Shown: piece by piece, positions 24,309 to 33,235 of the stretch | Layout: each line of letters starts with the position of its first letter | Numbering within the stretch: position 1 is the first letter of the stretch | Assembly: GCA_015057505.1 (NCBI GenBank) | Contig: SVEG01000004.1 | Location: 62,001-126,000 of the forward strand | Direction: 5' to 3' | Length of the DNA stretch: 64,000 nucleotides | Source: Lachnospiraceae bacterium | GTDB lineage: Bacteria > Bacillota > Clostridia > Lachnospirales > Lachnospiraceae | Translations under genes and position numbers: made by a program | The notes under the pieces: model-generated | What the model saw: the letters and a program-made list of their open reading frames with translations, nothing else | Told to the model about the DNA's origin: nothing | Database searches by the model: none

Positions 24309-24644
24309 TTACACCTCCTTAGATGTAACTGATATATACTCAGCAGAATAATCTTTTTGAATTGCCTGTAAACCAAGCAAAAGTGAATGTAACAATAATT
24401 GCGATTCAGGACTTGATGTCTCTTTCTTGAATCTGAATTCAAAAAAACCAGACTTGTTCTTATAAGTAAATTCATCTTCCGTAAAATGTTCGATGGAATT
24501 CACCGCATTTACTGTCAGTGCAGACACAGCAGCGCATACAATATCCTGACCTGCGTCAGCATACTCTGCATGTCCGTTCATTCTAAATCCCTTTATAAAA
24601 CTTTTGGAGTCCTTAAAAAATATCGCTTTTATCATAGTCATCAA
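24309..24644 (-). CDS. prp: ribosomal-processing cysteine protease Prp
   Basis: A 111-residue Prp (YsxB) protease that trims the N-terminus of L27. The catalytic His25 is in MNGHAEYAD and Cys37 in DIVCAAVSAL, matching the family spacing. The C-terminal part runs to LHSLLLGLQAIQKDY. The start is weak: no ribosome binding site stands before ATG 24644 or the in-frame ATG at 24635. The rplU stop lies only 4 bp upstream, so translation is probably coupled to rplU. Confidence 0.93.
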   Translation of the reverse strand: MMTMIKAIFFKDSKSFIKGFRMNGHAEYADAGQDIVCAAVSALTVNAVNSIEHFTEDEFTYKNKSGFFEFRFKKETSSPESQLLLHSLLLGLQAIQKDYSAEYISVTSKEV

Positions 24645-24648
24645 TCAA

Positions 24649-24957
24649 TTAAGCGTTAATCTTATCAATTTTAACCTTTGTAAACGCCTGTCTGTGTCCG
24701 TTCTTCTTGTGGTATCCTGTTTTTCTCTTATACTTGTAAACGATAACCTTCTTGTCCTTACCCTCTGCTACAACTGTTGCAGAAACGCTTGCTCCTTCAA
24801 CGTAGGGAGCTCCTGCTTTAAGGCTTCCGTCATTTACAACAAGAACCTGATCAAAAGTAACGTTCTCGCCAGCTTCTACACCAAGCTTTTCAACTTTGAT
24901 AATATCGCCTTCAGCTACTTTGTACTGTTTACCACCTGTTGCTATAATTGCGTACAT
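24649..24957 (-). CDS. rplU: 50S ribosomal protein L21
   Basis: A 102-residue L21, starting [25 protein letters not shown] and ending in the basic [21 protein letters not shown] that contacts 23S rRNA. ATG 24957 has AGGAGGTG; an in-frame ATG at 24987 lies in the leader and is not used. It is first in the rplU-prp-rpmA operon and has its own leader and strong promoter. Confidence 0.97.
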   Translation of the reverse strand: MYAIIATGGKQYKVAEGDIIKVEKLGVEAGENVTFDQVLVVNDGSLKAGAPYVEGASVSATVVAEGKDKKVIVYKYKRKTGYHKKNGHRQAFTKVKIDKINA

Positions 24958-25038
24958 ATGGCACCTCCTATTATCAATACTCGCCAACTTCGGTGGCCGG
25001 AAAACCCGGCACTTATAACCTCATTGTGCGGCACACTA
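24958..25038 (-). ncRNA. likely L21 leader (structured 5' leader of rplU)
   Basis: The leader between the promoter and rplU holds two hairpins: TGTG-CGG-CACA (25025-25035) and GCCGG (24996-25000) with CCGGC (25006-25010). Its position and GC-rich stems in an AT-rich region fit the L21 leader family, in which the ribosomal protein controls its own mRNA. The family call is from position and shape, not an alignment. Confidence 0.6.
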
Positions 25039-25042
25039 AAAC

Positions 25043-25071
25043 AGTTTACCATTTAATGCAATACTTGTCAA
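25043..25071 (-). promoter_or_regulatory. rplU promoter
   Basis: On the minus strand: TTGACA (25066-25071), 17 bp, TAAACT (25043-25048) with TGG just upstream of the -10. Confidence 0.85.
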
Positions 25072-25110
25072 GTATTTGTTTTCTTAAAAATATATGTCTT
25101 TTGCCCTATA

Positions 25111-26370
25111 TTAACCGAATTCCTTGAACTGCTCATATATTGCTTCGTACTGGTTTTTAATTGTGAGATACATCTTCATCGTTTCTCTCTGCTCTTTTTC
25201 AAAATTAAGCATAATCGTATTATAATTACGAAGTGCACAATCCACAACCTTCTTACATATCTTAGAGTTATTGGCATCTTCGCGAAGAATCTGTTTAATC
25301 TTCTCTGCAGGCATTGAATCTTTGTAGCTTCGTTTACCGTGCAAAGCACTGATAATATCCGCAACTGCAATAATACGCTGGGTAAGTGTAAGTTCCTCTC
25401 CCCTAAGACCCCTTGGGTATCCCGTACCGTCAAGCTTCTCATGATGTCTTGAAGCAATCTTTACAATAGCGTCATTAACAACACCTGTAAGAATATCCTC
25501 CGTAATCTCAACATGTGTCTTCATTATGCGCATTTCTTCATCGTTGAGACGTCTGGGAGACTCTAAAATCTCAATCGGCACGGCAAGCTTACCTACATCG
25601 TGAAGCAACGCACCGTAATATAAATGCTGTTGATCAATACTCGGAAGGCGCATGCAATTAGCAATTTCTCTTGCAAATGCAGTAGTCGCCATAGTATGGT
25701 CAACCGTATGTACGCTTCGGAAATCGATTGTATAAATAAGCATCTGCAGAAAACGCTTTTTCTGGTCCTCGGAGAAAATTCTTGCCGCTAAAATATTCAT
25801 AAGTTCCAAGCGGTATGAACCGTCCCTAAGTTTTGCTATTATCTTAAATTTGGCTTCAGCTTTGTAAAACAAATCAAGCGCCTGTCCCGAAAAAGTCAAA
25901 TCCCTATATTCTTTGAAATAATTCGGATCTATATCACCCTTCTGCATATGCATAAAGGTATCCATCTTATCTGCAATATTCAAATAAGATGTAATCTTTA
26001 AATATTTGTTCTGAACTTTATTGTAAAGTCTGTAATCCAAATGATGATAAAGAATAATATCTGCTTTCTCTTCCATGGGTGACAGATACTTAAGGAACAG
26101 ATATCCGTATATAGAATGCGCCCACACATCGTAATTCTCAAGTATGAATAATTGCTCATGAGTCTCATTCCTGTAAAGACCGATGTCATGAAGAACTCCT
26201 AACATTGCGTAGTCAGCAATATCCTGCCTTGTATAAATACTCTCACATTCAAGCATCTTGGCAAGAATATAGCCGGTAATCTCACCATGTATCATTATAT
26301 CGGGATTAACCATGCTGAGAGTTTGTCTTATGATATTGTATACGTCTTTACTTGCTATAACATTTGCCAA
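25111..26370 (-). CDS. tandem HD-domain protein with C-terminal HD-GYP
   Basis: A 419-residue cytoplasmic protein with two HD units. The first has HGEITGYIL, LHDIGLYRN and HSIYGYLFLKYL ... YHHLDYR. The second is an HD-GYP domain: HTVDHT, ALLHDVGKLAVP, MKTHVEITEDIL and HHEKLDGTGYPRGL, the full signature of c-di-GMP phosphodiesterases. No sensor or membrane segment is present. The start is a TTG at 26370 with GAGGTGAT upstream. It lies between rng and rplU, co-oriented, an unusual place for a signalling enzyme. Confidence 0.9.
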   Translation of the reverse strand: MANVIASKDVYNIIRQTLSMVNPDIMIHGEITGYILAKMLECESIYTRQDIADYAMLGVLHDIGLYRNETHEQLFILENYDVWAHSIYGYLFLKYLSPMEEKADIILYHHLDYRLYNKVQNKYLKITSYLNIADKMDTFMHMQKGDIDPNYFKEYRDLTFSGQALDLFYKAEAKFKIIAKLRDGSYRLELMNILAARIFSEDQKKRFLQMLIYTIDFRSVHTVDHTMATTAFAREIANCMRLPSIDQQHLYYGALLHDVGKLAVPIEILESPRRLNDEEMRIMKTHVEITEDILTGVVNDAIVKIASRHHEKLDGTGYPRGLRGEELTLTQRIIAVADIISALHGKRSYKDSMPAEKIKQILREDANNSKICKKVVDCALRNYNTIMLNFEKEQRETMKMYLTIKNQYEAIYEQFKEFG

Positions 26371-26401
26371 AATACATCACCTCTTAATTCTTAACTACAT
26401 T

Positions 26402-27616
26402 TTACAACAAATTCAGCTGTTCATAAATAGGTTTTTTTATTTTTTTTCGGGTAATTTCAACTAAATATAATTTTGTGACATCAACAACAACAGTTTTTAC
26501 CTTATCCGTCTCAACTTTTGATCGGAGATATTTTAGTAATTTGTCGCGTTCTTCGTCATTCATATCAATGAAATCAACCAGAATTATACCTGACAGATTA
26601 CGGAGTCTTAGTTGCTTGGCAATCATGTCACACGCTTCGTAATTTACCCGTTTTGCCGCCTCGTTTGTATCATTCTTCTTAATTACATATTTACCGGAAT
26701 TAACATCAATAACCGTAAGGGCTTCCGTGGGCTGAATAACAATATAGCCACCACACTTAAGCCATACACGTTCTGAAAAGGCGTGTTTTATTACCGTCTC
26801 GATACCAAATACATTCTTTATGTAATCAGGCTCTTTCAGAGTTATTATATCCTTAACTGCCACCGCATCATATTTTATAGCATAATCATTCAGCTCATTA
26901 AAAAGCTTCTCATTGTCGGTAATTATCTCTGACACTTCCGCAAGATTGATATTACGAAGTTCTGTAATGTATGATTTTTCTTCCGAGCGCAAAAGGGTAT
27001 GATGCATACGACTTCCGGAAGTGTTTTTAATATATTCTGCTTCTTTTATAAGGGACTTTATTTCATTGTGAATTGTTTCCAAATCAACATTTGCAGCATT
27101 AGTACGGATAAGAATACCGTACTCATCCGTAAGATATCCTTCAAATTCTTCCGTAAAAAGCTTACGCATATTTTTATCGGTAATTTTCGTCGAAATACCA
27201 AGACCCGTTTTACCGTAAGTCAATACAGCATATCTTCCTGTAAAATCAAGGAAGCTTGCCGTGGCTTTTGGTTGTTTGGTTTTAATTGCCTCGTTAACAA
27301 TCTGAATTACAATATTGTCGCCTTGTTTTACGGGGAGTTTATTACTTCCCGGTGCACTACCTCCTGCACCCGAGGTCTCCGTAAAAAAAGGGGACTGCGC
27401 CTCATCAAGCGGCAAATAAGCAATTTCACCTTTGGCATACGAAACAAATGCCGCATTAAGATTCTTAACGACATTTTCTACTCTTCCGACATACATATTA
27501 CCGAGAATACTTTCGCCCGCAAGCGGTTCAAATTGAATCTCTGTAATCTCACTGTCGTTACTTCGCGCCATCATCGCATATTCTTTATAAACGGTAAACA
27601 GAAGCTTATCCTTCAA
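26402..27616 (-). CDS. rng: ribonuclease E/G family protein without zinc-link tail
   Basis: About 404 residues. An S1-type domain (GNMYVGRVENVVKNLNAAFVSY) is followed by the RNase H-like fold and the DNase I-like catalytic core with metal-binding aspartates in VIDVNSGKYV and LVDFIDM. It cuts single-stranded RNA in rRNA and mRNA processing. The protein ends at TRKKIKKPIYEQLNLL, so the CPxC zinc-link and dimer part of E. coli RNase G is missing. TTG 27616 is the best start, overlapping the upstream gene; GGTGAGG stands before it. Confidence 0.88.
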   Translation of the reverse strand: MKDKLLFTVYKEYAMMARSNDSEITEIQFEPLAGESILGNMYVGRVENVVKNLNAAFVSYAKGEIAYLPLDEAQSPFFTETSGAGGSAPGSNKLPVKQGDNIVIQIVNEAIKTKQPKATASFLDFTGRYAVLTYGKTGLGISTKITDKNMRKLFTEEFEGYLTDEYGILIRTNAANVDLETIHNEIKSLIKEAEYIKNTSGSRMHHTLLRSEEKSYITELRNINLAEVSEIITDNEKLFNELNDYAIKYDAVAVKDIITLKEPDYIKNVFGIETVIKHAFSERVWLKCGGYIVIQPTEALTVIDVNSGKYVIKKNDTNEAAKRVNYEACDMIAKQLRLRNLSGIILVDFIDMNDEERDKLLKYLRSKVETDKVKTVVVDVTKLYLVEITRKKIKKPIYEQLNLL

Positions 27617-28334
27617 TATCCTCACCCATATTCTCAAGCGTAACAAGTTTTACTCCGTTGTCATCGCCTGCATTAGTATATATTTCATTACGTGCATAAT
27701 CAAACAAAATCGGTTCTTCAGTATATTCCATACCGATAAACTCACAAAATTTAGCCATTACAAGCTCCGGCTTGATATTATCGGTACTTCCCGTACTTAA
27801 GCACATTTTTATTACTTTGTTCTCACAGCAAAGAGAATATATAAGCGGCTTAAGATCAAGAGTTCTTGTTCTTTTCTTAGTCTCTTTCTCTGTAATAATC
27901 TCAGTCTGTGCATAAAACTCATTTATTTTAGCAGTAAGCTTTTCTGCTGTAATATCGACATTTTCATTGTGAATCGTAACCGTATAATCGGCCGCAAATA
28001 CGCTTGACATGGCATTCGGGGCACTTTCCGGCAAATATTTGCAACTAATAACCTTAAAGCCATCTACCATCACTTCGTTAAGGGCCGCTGTCATTGCACT
28101 TGAAGGCATAAAAGAATTAACCTCTATATCAAAGTATTCGCCCGTTCCTTCAAGACCGATTCCTAAGGGAGCCGCAAAAGACATCTTCTGGTGCGGTGAA
28201 AAACCCTCCGAATAAGCAATATCTATCTTTGCACGGCGCATTGCCTTCTGGAAATATCGCATTACATCAAGATGGCCGATGAAACGCATCATTCCTGTCT
28301 TTTCAAATTTAATTCTGACCTTTTGCTTCAACAC
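27606..28334 (-). CDS. TIGR03936 family (DUF2344) radical-SAM-associated protein
   Basis: A 242-residue protein that begins LKQKVRIKFEKTGMMRFIGHLDVMRYFQKAMRRAKIDIAYSEGFSPHQKMSFAAPLGIG, the diagnostic DUF2344 block. The family always pairs with the B12-binding-like radical SAM protein encoded just upstream, which overlaps this gene. Function is unknown; a tRNA or rRNA modification has been suggested from genomic neighbours. GTG 28334 has GGAGG at 8 bp; a GTG three codons earlier is too close to it. Confidence 0.9.
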   Translation of the reverse strand: MLKQKVRIKFEKTGMMRFIGHLDVMRYFQKAMRRAKIDIAYSEGFSPHQKMSFAAPLGIGLEGTGEYFDIEVNSFMPSSAMTAALNEVMVDGFKVISCKYLPESAPNAMSSVFAADYTVTIHNENVDITAEKLTAKINEFYAQTEIITEKETKKRTRTLDLKPLIYSLCCENKVIKMCLSTGSTDNIKPELVMAKFCEFIGMEYTEEPILFDYARNEIYTNAGDDNGVKLVTLENMGEDIEG

Positions 28335-30186
28335 AGATGCCACCTCCTAACGCTTTCATACCGCAGCCGGCACAGGCATCACGGCAATTCGGTGTAACTT
28401 TCTCTTCAAGTGCTCTCTTCCATTCTCTCTTAAGAAATTCCTTAGTAACACCAATATCAAGGAAATCCCACGGGAGAATTTCATCAAGCGAACGTTCTCT
28501 TTTATTATAAAAATCCATATCTATACCCGTATTTTCAAAAGCCTGTAACCATTTCTCATTAGAAAAGCTTTCTGACCAGGAATCGAAAATACAACCAAGT
28601 CTGTATGCTTCAAGGATAACCTTGGAAACTTTTCTGTCGCCACGCGCCAAAACGCCCTCAAGTACTGTCACGTCAGCCTCGTGCCAGTTGTATTTGAGGC
28701 TCTTAGCATTAAGCATGGATTTCATCTTTGTATTAACAACCTTGGCTTTATCAATATAATCCTGCTGTCCCTGCATTGTTGCCCATTGGAACGGTGTAAA
28801 AGGCTTCGGAATAAAGAAGGATGTACTTGCTGTAATCTGAACCTTGCCCTTACGCTCCTCCTTCGGAACGGTCTCATAATAAAGTCTTGCAATTTTGTCG
28901 GAAAGAACGGCGATTTCTTCCATATCTTCAACTGTCTCCGTAGGAAGACCGAGCATAAAATAAAGCTTAACTTTGTTCCAACCGCCCTTAAATGCTTCTT
29001 TGGCGCCCTCCATGATAACTTCTTCCGTAAGGCCTTTGTTTATTACGTTACGAAGTCTTTGTGAGCCGGCCTCAGGTGCAAATGTAAGACTGCTTTTTTT
29101 AATATCCTGAACCTTGCTCATTACATCAAGTGAAAATGCATCGATTCTAAGTGAAGGAAGTGAAATATTAACACCCTTGTTCTTAATCTCCTCAATCAGG
29201 AAATATACAAGCTCTTTTAAACAGGAATAATCGCTTGAGCTTAAGGAACTAAGAGAAATCTCTTCATGTCCCGTATTTTCAAGCATCTTAACAGCCAAAT
29301 CCTTAAGATATTCAACATCACGTTCGCGCACCGGACGATAAACCATACCTGCCTGGCAGAAACGGCAACCTCTTATGCAACCACGCTGAATCTCAAGCAC
29401 AACTCTGTCCTGAACTGCCTTAATAAACGGAACAAGCGGTTTTTCCGGATAATATGTTTCGCTTAGGTTCCATTCAATTTCTTTTTTAACGGTTCTCGGA
29501 ATCGTGTCAGAAATCGGCTCAAAGGATTTAATTGTGCCGTCTTCATTGTAGTCAACCTCATACATTGACGGTACATATATTCCCGGAACTTCTTCTGCAG
29601 CTCTTCGAAGGAAAACCTGTCTTCCAAGACCTCTATTCTTACATTCTTTGTATAAATCAATAAGTTTGCCGTACTGTGTCTCGCCTTCCCCGATATAAAA
29701 CATATCAAAAAAGTCAGCAATCGGTTCGGGATTATAAACGCACGGGCCTCCGCCGATAACGATTGGATGCTCTTCTGTTCTATCCTTCGCAAAAAGCGGA
29801 ATCTGTGACAAATCAAGCACCTGAAGTACGTTAGTATAGCACATTTCGTACTGTAAAGTAATTCCGAGGAAATCAAAGTTCTTTACCGGTTCCTGTGATT
29901 CGAGCGCAAAAAGCGGAATATTTTCCTTACGCATAATCTCATCAAGATCTGTCCACGGCGAATATACACGCTCGCAGTATACATCATCCCTCTTATTAAA
30001 CATATCATAAAGTATCTGAATTCCGAGATGTGACATTCCTATATCATACACATCAGGGAAGCACATAGCAAAACGTACATCTACATCCTTCGGATTCTTG
30101 CTCACCATATTAACCTCATTACCGAGATAACGCGCAGGTTTTTCTACTTTTAAAAGTATTTCATCGCTAAGTGCAGGTTTAATCAC
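28309..30186 (-). CDS. TIGR03960 family B12-binding-domain-like radical SAM protein
   Basis: A 625-residue radical SAM protein. The N-terminal part looks like a cobalamin-binding fold (FAMCFPDVYDIGMSHLGIQIL, VIGGGPCVYNPEP, FYIGEGE). The iron-sulfur motif CxxxCxxC is in RGCIRGCRFCQAG, in the mid part. A cysteine-rich tail (CRDACAGCGMKALGGG) is a further possible cluster site. The usual partner (TIGR03936) is downstream and overlaps by 26 bp. Start is GTG. The substrate is unknown. Confidence 0.92.
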   Translation of the reverse strand: MIKPALSDEILLKVEKPARYLGNEVNMVSKNPKDVDVRFAMCFPDVYDIGMSHLGIQILYDMFNKRDDVYCERVYSPWTDLDEIMRKENIPLFALESQEPVKNFDFLGITLQYEMCYTNVLQVLDLSQIPLFAKDRTEEHPIVIGGGPCVYNPEPIADFFDMFYIGEGETQYGKLIDLYKECKNRGLGRQVFLRRAAEEVPGIYVPSMYEVDYNEDGTIKSFEPISDTIPRTVKKEIEWNLSETYYPEKPLVPFIKAVQDRVVLEIQRGCIRGCRFCQAGMVYRPVRERDVEYLKDLAVKMLENTGHEEISLSSLSSSDYSCLKELVYFLIEEIKNKGVNISLPSLRIDAFSLDVMSKVQDIKKSSLTFAPEAGSQRLRNVINKGLTEEVIMEGAKEAFKGGWNKVKLYFMLGLPTETVEDMEEIAVLSDKIARLYYETVPKEERKGKVQITASTSFFIPKPFTPFQWATMQGQQDYIDKAKVVNTKMKSMLNAKSLKYNWHEADVTVLEGVLARGDRKVSKVILEAYRLGCIFDSWSESFSNEKWLQAFENTGIDMDFYNKRERSLDEILPWDFLDIGVTKEFLKREWKRALEEKVTPNCRDACAGCGMKALGGGICVEAKGQN

Positions 30187-30255
30187 AGCCTTGTCCTCGC
30201 TTTCTAATCATTTATCTTAAAATAATATACTTTTCGTTTTTATCTCTGTTTTAAA

Positions 30256-31335
30256 CTACTTTGTTGTTTTACTGACCGGTTTAAGTACATATCCGTCTTC
30301 AATAATCCCCTGGTCAAATGAAAAAACACCATTTTTCAACAATTCCGAATAATAAACTTCCTTGTTTTCCGTAACAAGCACAAACTCAAAATTCTCGTTG
30401 TTACGCCAAAATTCTATCGCCTTGTCAACTCCCATAACAAAAAGAGCCGTAGAAAGTGCGTCAGCATACGACGCATCCGCAGAAATTATCGTAACAGACG
30501 CAAGTCCGCTATCACTCGGACTTCCTGTTGTCGAATCAATTATGTGATGGTATCTTTTTCCATCCCGTTCAAAATAACGTTCATAATTACCTGAAGTTAC
30601 AACACATGCATCGGAAAGTTCTATTGTTCCGAGAAGTCTGTCAGCAAACGGATCATTAACACCGACAATCCAGCCTACCTCTTCATCCTTACTGCCGAGC
30701 ATATAAACGTTACCACCAAGGTTAATAATCGCTTTCGGAATATTGTTAGCTTTAAGATATTCAACAACCTCATCAGCTGCATATCCCTTGGCAATAGCGC
30801 CAAAATCAATCATAATTCCGGGTGTTCTCACAACTAAATTACCGTCAACAGATATATTAGAGGCATTTATCTCTTCCAGATATTTTTTCAAAATATCTTC
30901 TTCCGGAATATTATATGAACCCGTTGTAAACCCCCATTCTCTTGAGATTTTGTATAATCTCGGTGAAAATGTATGATTCGTCAGTTGTTCATAACAGAGT
31001 GCTTCCATCAAAGCATTTATAAAATCGTTATTTACTATCTCTATCGTCTCTTCTGAAGAATTGTTAAGCTTATACAAATCACTCGCCTGCAATGTCACAG
31101 AAAAAGAATTCTCTATCTCTCTTATCCTTGCTTCGATATTTTTAAGATGTTCAACTGTATCTTCTTCGGTAGAACACTTTGGAATCTGCACGGACATCCA
31201 TGTGTCCATTGCAAAAAAGTCATTTGAATAAAATTTTTCTTTACTACAGCCCGATAACAATACAGTCATCAACAAAACAACCATTATTGTTAAAAGTTTT
31301 TTTGTCGGACTTTTTTCTTTTAAAAAACTACTCAT
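30256..31335 (-). CDS. apbE: FAD:protein FMN transferase ApbE (lipoprotein)
   Basis: A 359-residue ApbE. The signal peptide ends in the lipobox LLSGC (Cys30), so it is anchored outside the membrane. Core motifs are AMDTWMSV, IMIDFGAIAKGYAADEVVEYL and DSTTGSPSDSG, with Mg/FAD-binding residues in the last two. ApbE attaches FMN to threonines of partner proteins, such as RnfG/RnfD or NqrC-like subunits; no such partner is in this window. It is next to the ptsI-like gene, with only 13 bp between. Confidence 0.93.
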   Translation of the reverse strand: MSSFLKEKSPTKKLLTIMVVLLMTVLLSGCSKEKFYSNDFFAMDTWMSVQIPKCSTEEDTVEHLKNIEARIREIENSFSVTLQASDLYKLNNSSEETIEIVNNDFINALMEALCYEQLTNHTFSPRLYKISREWGFTTGSYNIPEEDILKKYLEEINASNISVDGNLVVRTPGIMIDFGAIAKGYAADEVVEYLKANNIPKAIINLGGNVYMLGSKDEEVGWIVGVNDPFADRLLGTIELSDACVVTSGNYERYFERDGKRYHHIIDSTTGSPSDSGLASVTIISADASYADALSTALFVMGVDKAIEFWRNNENFEFVLVTENKEVYYSELLKNGVFSFDQGIIEDGYVLKPVSKTTK

Positions 31336-31348
31336 TACAAACCTTTCC

Positions 31349-33052
31349 TCAGTCTTGTTGCAGATAATCTTTTATCTCAGCTTCCGTCTCAAGCGATATA
31401 ACATGTCTTGTAATATCAATCGCCTCTCTATAGTCGCATTCCGCAATTGCTTTTCGAACCTTAAGAATCGCTGAGGGAGAAACACTAAAATTCTTAATCC
31501 CCATCCCGATAAGTACCGGAATAAATCTTGTATCTGCTGCAGCCTCACCGCAAATCTCAACCTCACAGCCGGCCGCATTTGCATCCGTCATTGTCATTGC
31601 AATTGCCCTTATAACTGCAGGCTGATAGTGCGAACAAAGGCCTGAAACCTTATCATTACCTCTGTCTGCCGCCATAATATACTGCGACAAATCATTAGTT
31701 CCTATACTCAAAAAATCAACATATTTTGCAAGATTAAGTATCATAAATGCCGCCGCAGGCGTTTCAATCATAATTCCGATTTTGATTTTTGAATTATTTC
31801 CTGCAATTTCTTCTATAAGCTTCCTTGCTTCCTTTATCTCTTCAACAGTTGTGATAAACGGAAGCAAAATTCTTATATTGTCATGTTTTTCATGTGCTTT
31901 TATAAGTGCTCTAAGCTGAGTTTTGAAAATCACAAGATTTCCAAAACAGTATCTTATCGCTCTGTGTCCAAGGAACGGATTCTGCTCGTCATCAGATGTC
32001 AGATATGATATCTGCTTATCTCCGCCTATATCAAGTGTACGGATTATAACAGGCTTATCACCGAATGCTTCTGCAACACTGCAATACTTCTTATATTGCA
32101 AATTCTCATCCGGAGCACTCTTCTCTGACATAAAAATATGCTCCGTACGGAAAAGTCCTACTCCGTCCGCATTTACACGCACCGCTTCTTTAACATCCGC
32201 TAAATCTGATATATTGGCATACAAATTAATTCTTTTACCGTCTCTTGTAACCGTAATACTGTCTGTAAGCGCTTCTAATGCCTCTTTTTCAGATTTAATT
32301 ACTGCCTGCCTGTCAATATAGGCCTTATGCTGTTCTTTGTTCTTTACGGGCAAAATAAGGCCTCCGTACGAGTCAACAATAATTTGTCTGCCTTCATATG
32401 TTTTTACAGACTCAAAATCAACACCGGTAATCATCGGAATTCCTACTGCTCTTGCAAGAATTGCGGCATGCGAATTAAAGCCGCCCTTCTCTGTTATTAT
32501 TGCCTGTATTCCGGTTTTAACTATATCACAAACCTGTGACGGCAATAATTCCCTGATTACCAAAATACTGTCTTCATTCAATTCAGAAAAATCTACCGTA
32601 CTTTTTTCCGCCAGAATAGATATGAGCCTCTGCTTTATATCTTCTATATCCGCAGAACGAAGCATAAGTTCTTCATCACCGGACTGCAAAAACATCTGTC
32701 TGTATTCATCAGCGACCTTAACAACTGCATCTTCACAGATTTGTCCCTGCATTAGATAACCATTAACCTTATTCTGAAAGCCTTCATCTTTAACTATAAG
32801 GGTATGCGAAAGTAAAATATCAGCCTCATCCGTACCCGTTACAAGCTTCACCTTAAGATTTGCCAATAATTCTTCAGTATTTTTAAGAAAAATCTGTACT
32901 GCACGCTCGAATCTTGCTTTTTCGGAAGTATAATCTGCCACTGTATCATAAGAGACATCTGTACATTTGTTATATAAAGCTGTAAAAAAATCATCATATA
33001 TATAAGCATTGCCAATTCCGATTCCTTCTGAAACACAGGTTCCGCGTAACAT
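31349..33052 (-). CDS. ptsI: phosphoenolpyruvate-protein phosphotransferase (PTS enzyme I)
   Basis: A 567-residue enzyme I. The N-terminal HPr-binding/swivel domain carries the phospho-His in GGFNSHAAILARAVGIP. The C-terminal barrel has FRTEHIF, IRTLDIGGDK, GHRAIR and LSIGTNDLSQYIMAADR, and the catalytic Cys in EICGEAAAD. It passes phosphate from PEP to HPr. No HPr gene is adjacent. ATG 33052 has AGGAGG; the frame opens upstream without a site. It shares a transcript with apbE, starting at a strong promoter just upstream. Confidence 0.95.
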   Translation of the reverse strand: MLRGTCVSEGIGIGNAYIYDDFFTALYNKCTDVSYDTVADYTSEKARFERAVQIFLKNTEELLANLKVKLVTGTDEADILLSHTLIVKDEGFQNKVNGYLMQGQICEDAVVKVADEYRQMFLQSGDEELMLRSADIEDIKQRLISILAEKSTVDFSELNEDSILVIRELLPSQVCDIVKTGIQAIITEKGGFNSHAAILARAVGIPMITGVDFESVKTYEGRQIIVDSYGGLILPVKNKEQHKAYIDRQAVIKSEKEALEALTDSITVTRDGKRINLYANISDLADVKEAVRVNADGVGLFRTEHIFMSEKSAPDENLQYKKYCSVAEAFGDKPVIIRTLDIGGDKQISYLTSDDEQNPFLGHRAIRYCFGNLVIFKTQLRALIKAHEKHDNIRILLPFITTVEEIKEARKLIEEIAGNNSKIKIGIMIETPAAAFMILNLAKYVDFLSIGTNDLSQYIMAADRGNDKVSGLCSHYQPAVIRAIAMTMTDANAAGCEVEICGEAAADTRFIPVLIGMGIKNFSVSPSAILKVRKAIAECDYREAIDITRHVISLETEAEIKDYLQQD

Positions 33053-33099
33053 ACAACATCCTCCTAAAAGCATAATTGTGCAAAAACATACACCAATAC

Positions 33100-33128
33100 A
33101 TTATATCAAAAAAACATGTATTAGTCAA
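33100..33128 (-). promoter_or_regulatory. ptsI promoter
   Basis: On the minus strand: TTGACT (33123-33128), 17 bp, TATAAT (33100-33105). It lies directly after the terminator of the decarboxylase operon. Confidence 0.85.
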
Positions 33129-33129
33129 A

Positions 33130-33161
33130 ATAAAAGGAGTAAATCCGAAGATTTACTCCTT
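33130..33161 (-). terminator. terminator of the decarboxylase operon
   Basis: A 12-bp perfect stem (33134-33145 with 33150-33161) with a stable TTCG tetraloop as read on the minus strand, followed by TTTATTTT. Confidence 0.9.
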
Positions 33162-33182
33162 GAAAGTCATCAAACTCGCAAG

Positions 33183-33215
33183 AAAAACAAATGTCGCTTC
33201 GCGCCGCTTGTTTTT
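33183..33215. repeat. palindromic repeat copy 1, after oadA
   Basis: An imperfect stem-loop centred on CGC-TTC-GCG. The 27-bp core at 33188-33214 matches 36433-36459 with three changes, both in the decarboxylase operon. The spacing between the oadA stop and the terminator holds only this element. Confidence 0.6.
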
Positions 33216-33235
33216 CCTATGCGCAGTTCATATTC

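Noticed and set aside
26999-27643. 214-codon frame opposite rng
   Set aside because: Cys/Phe/Asn-rich random text without start signals; shadow of the RNase gene.
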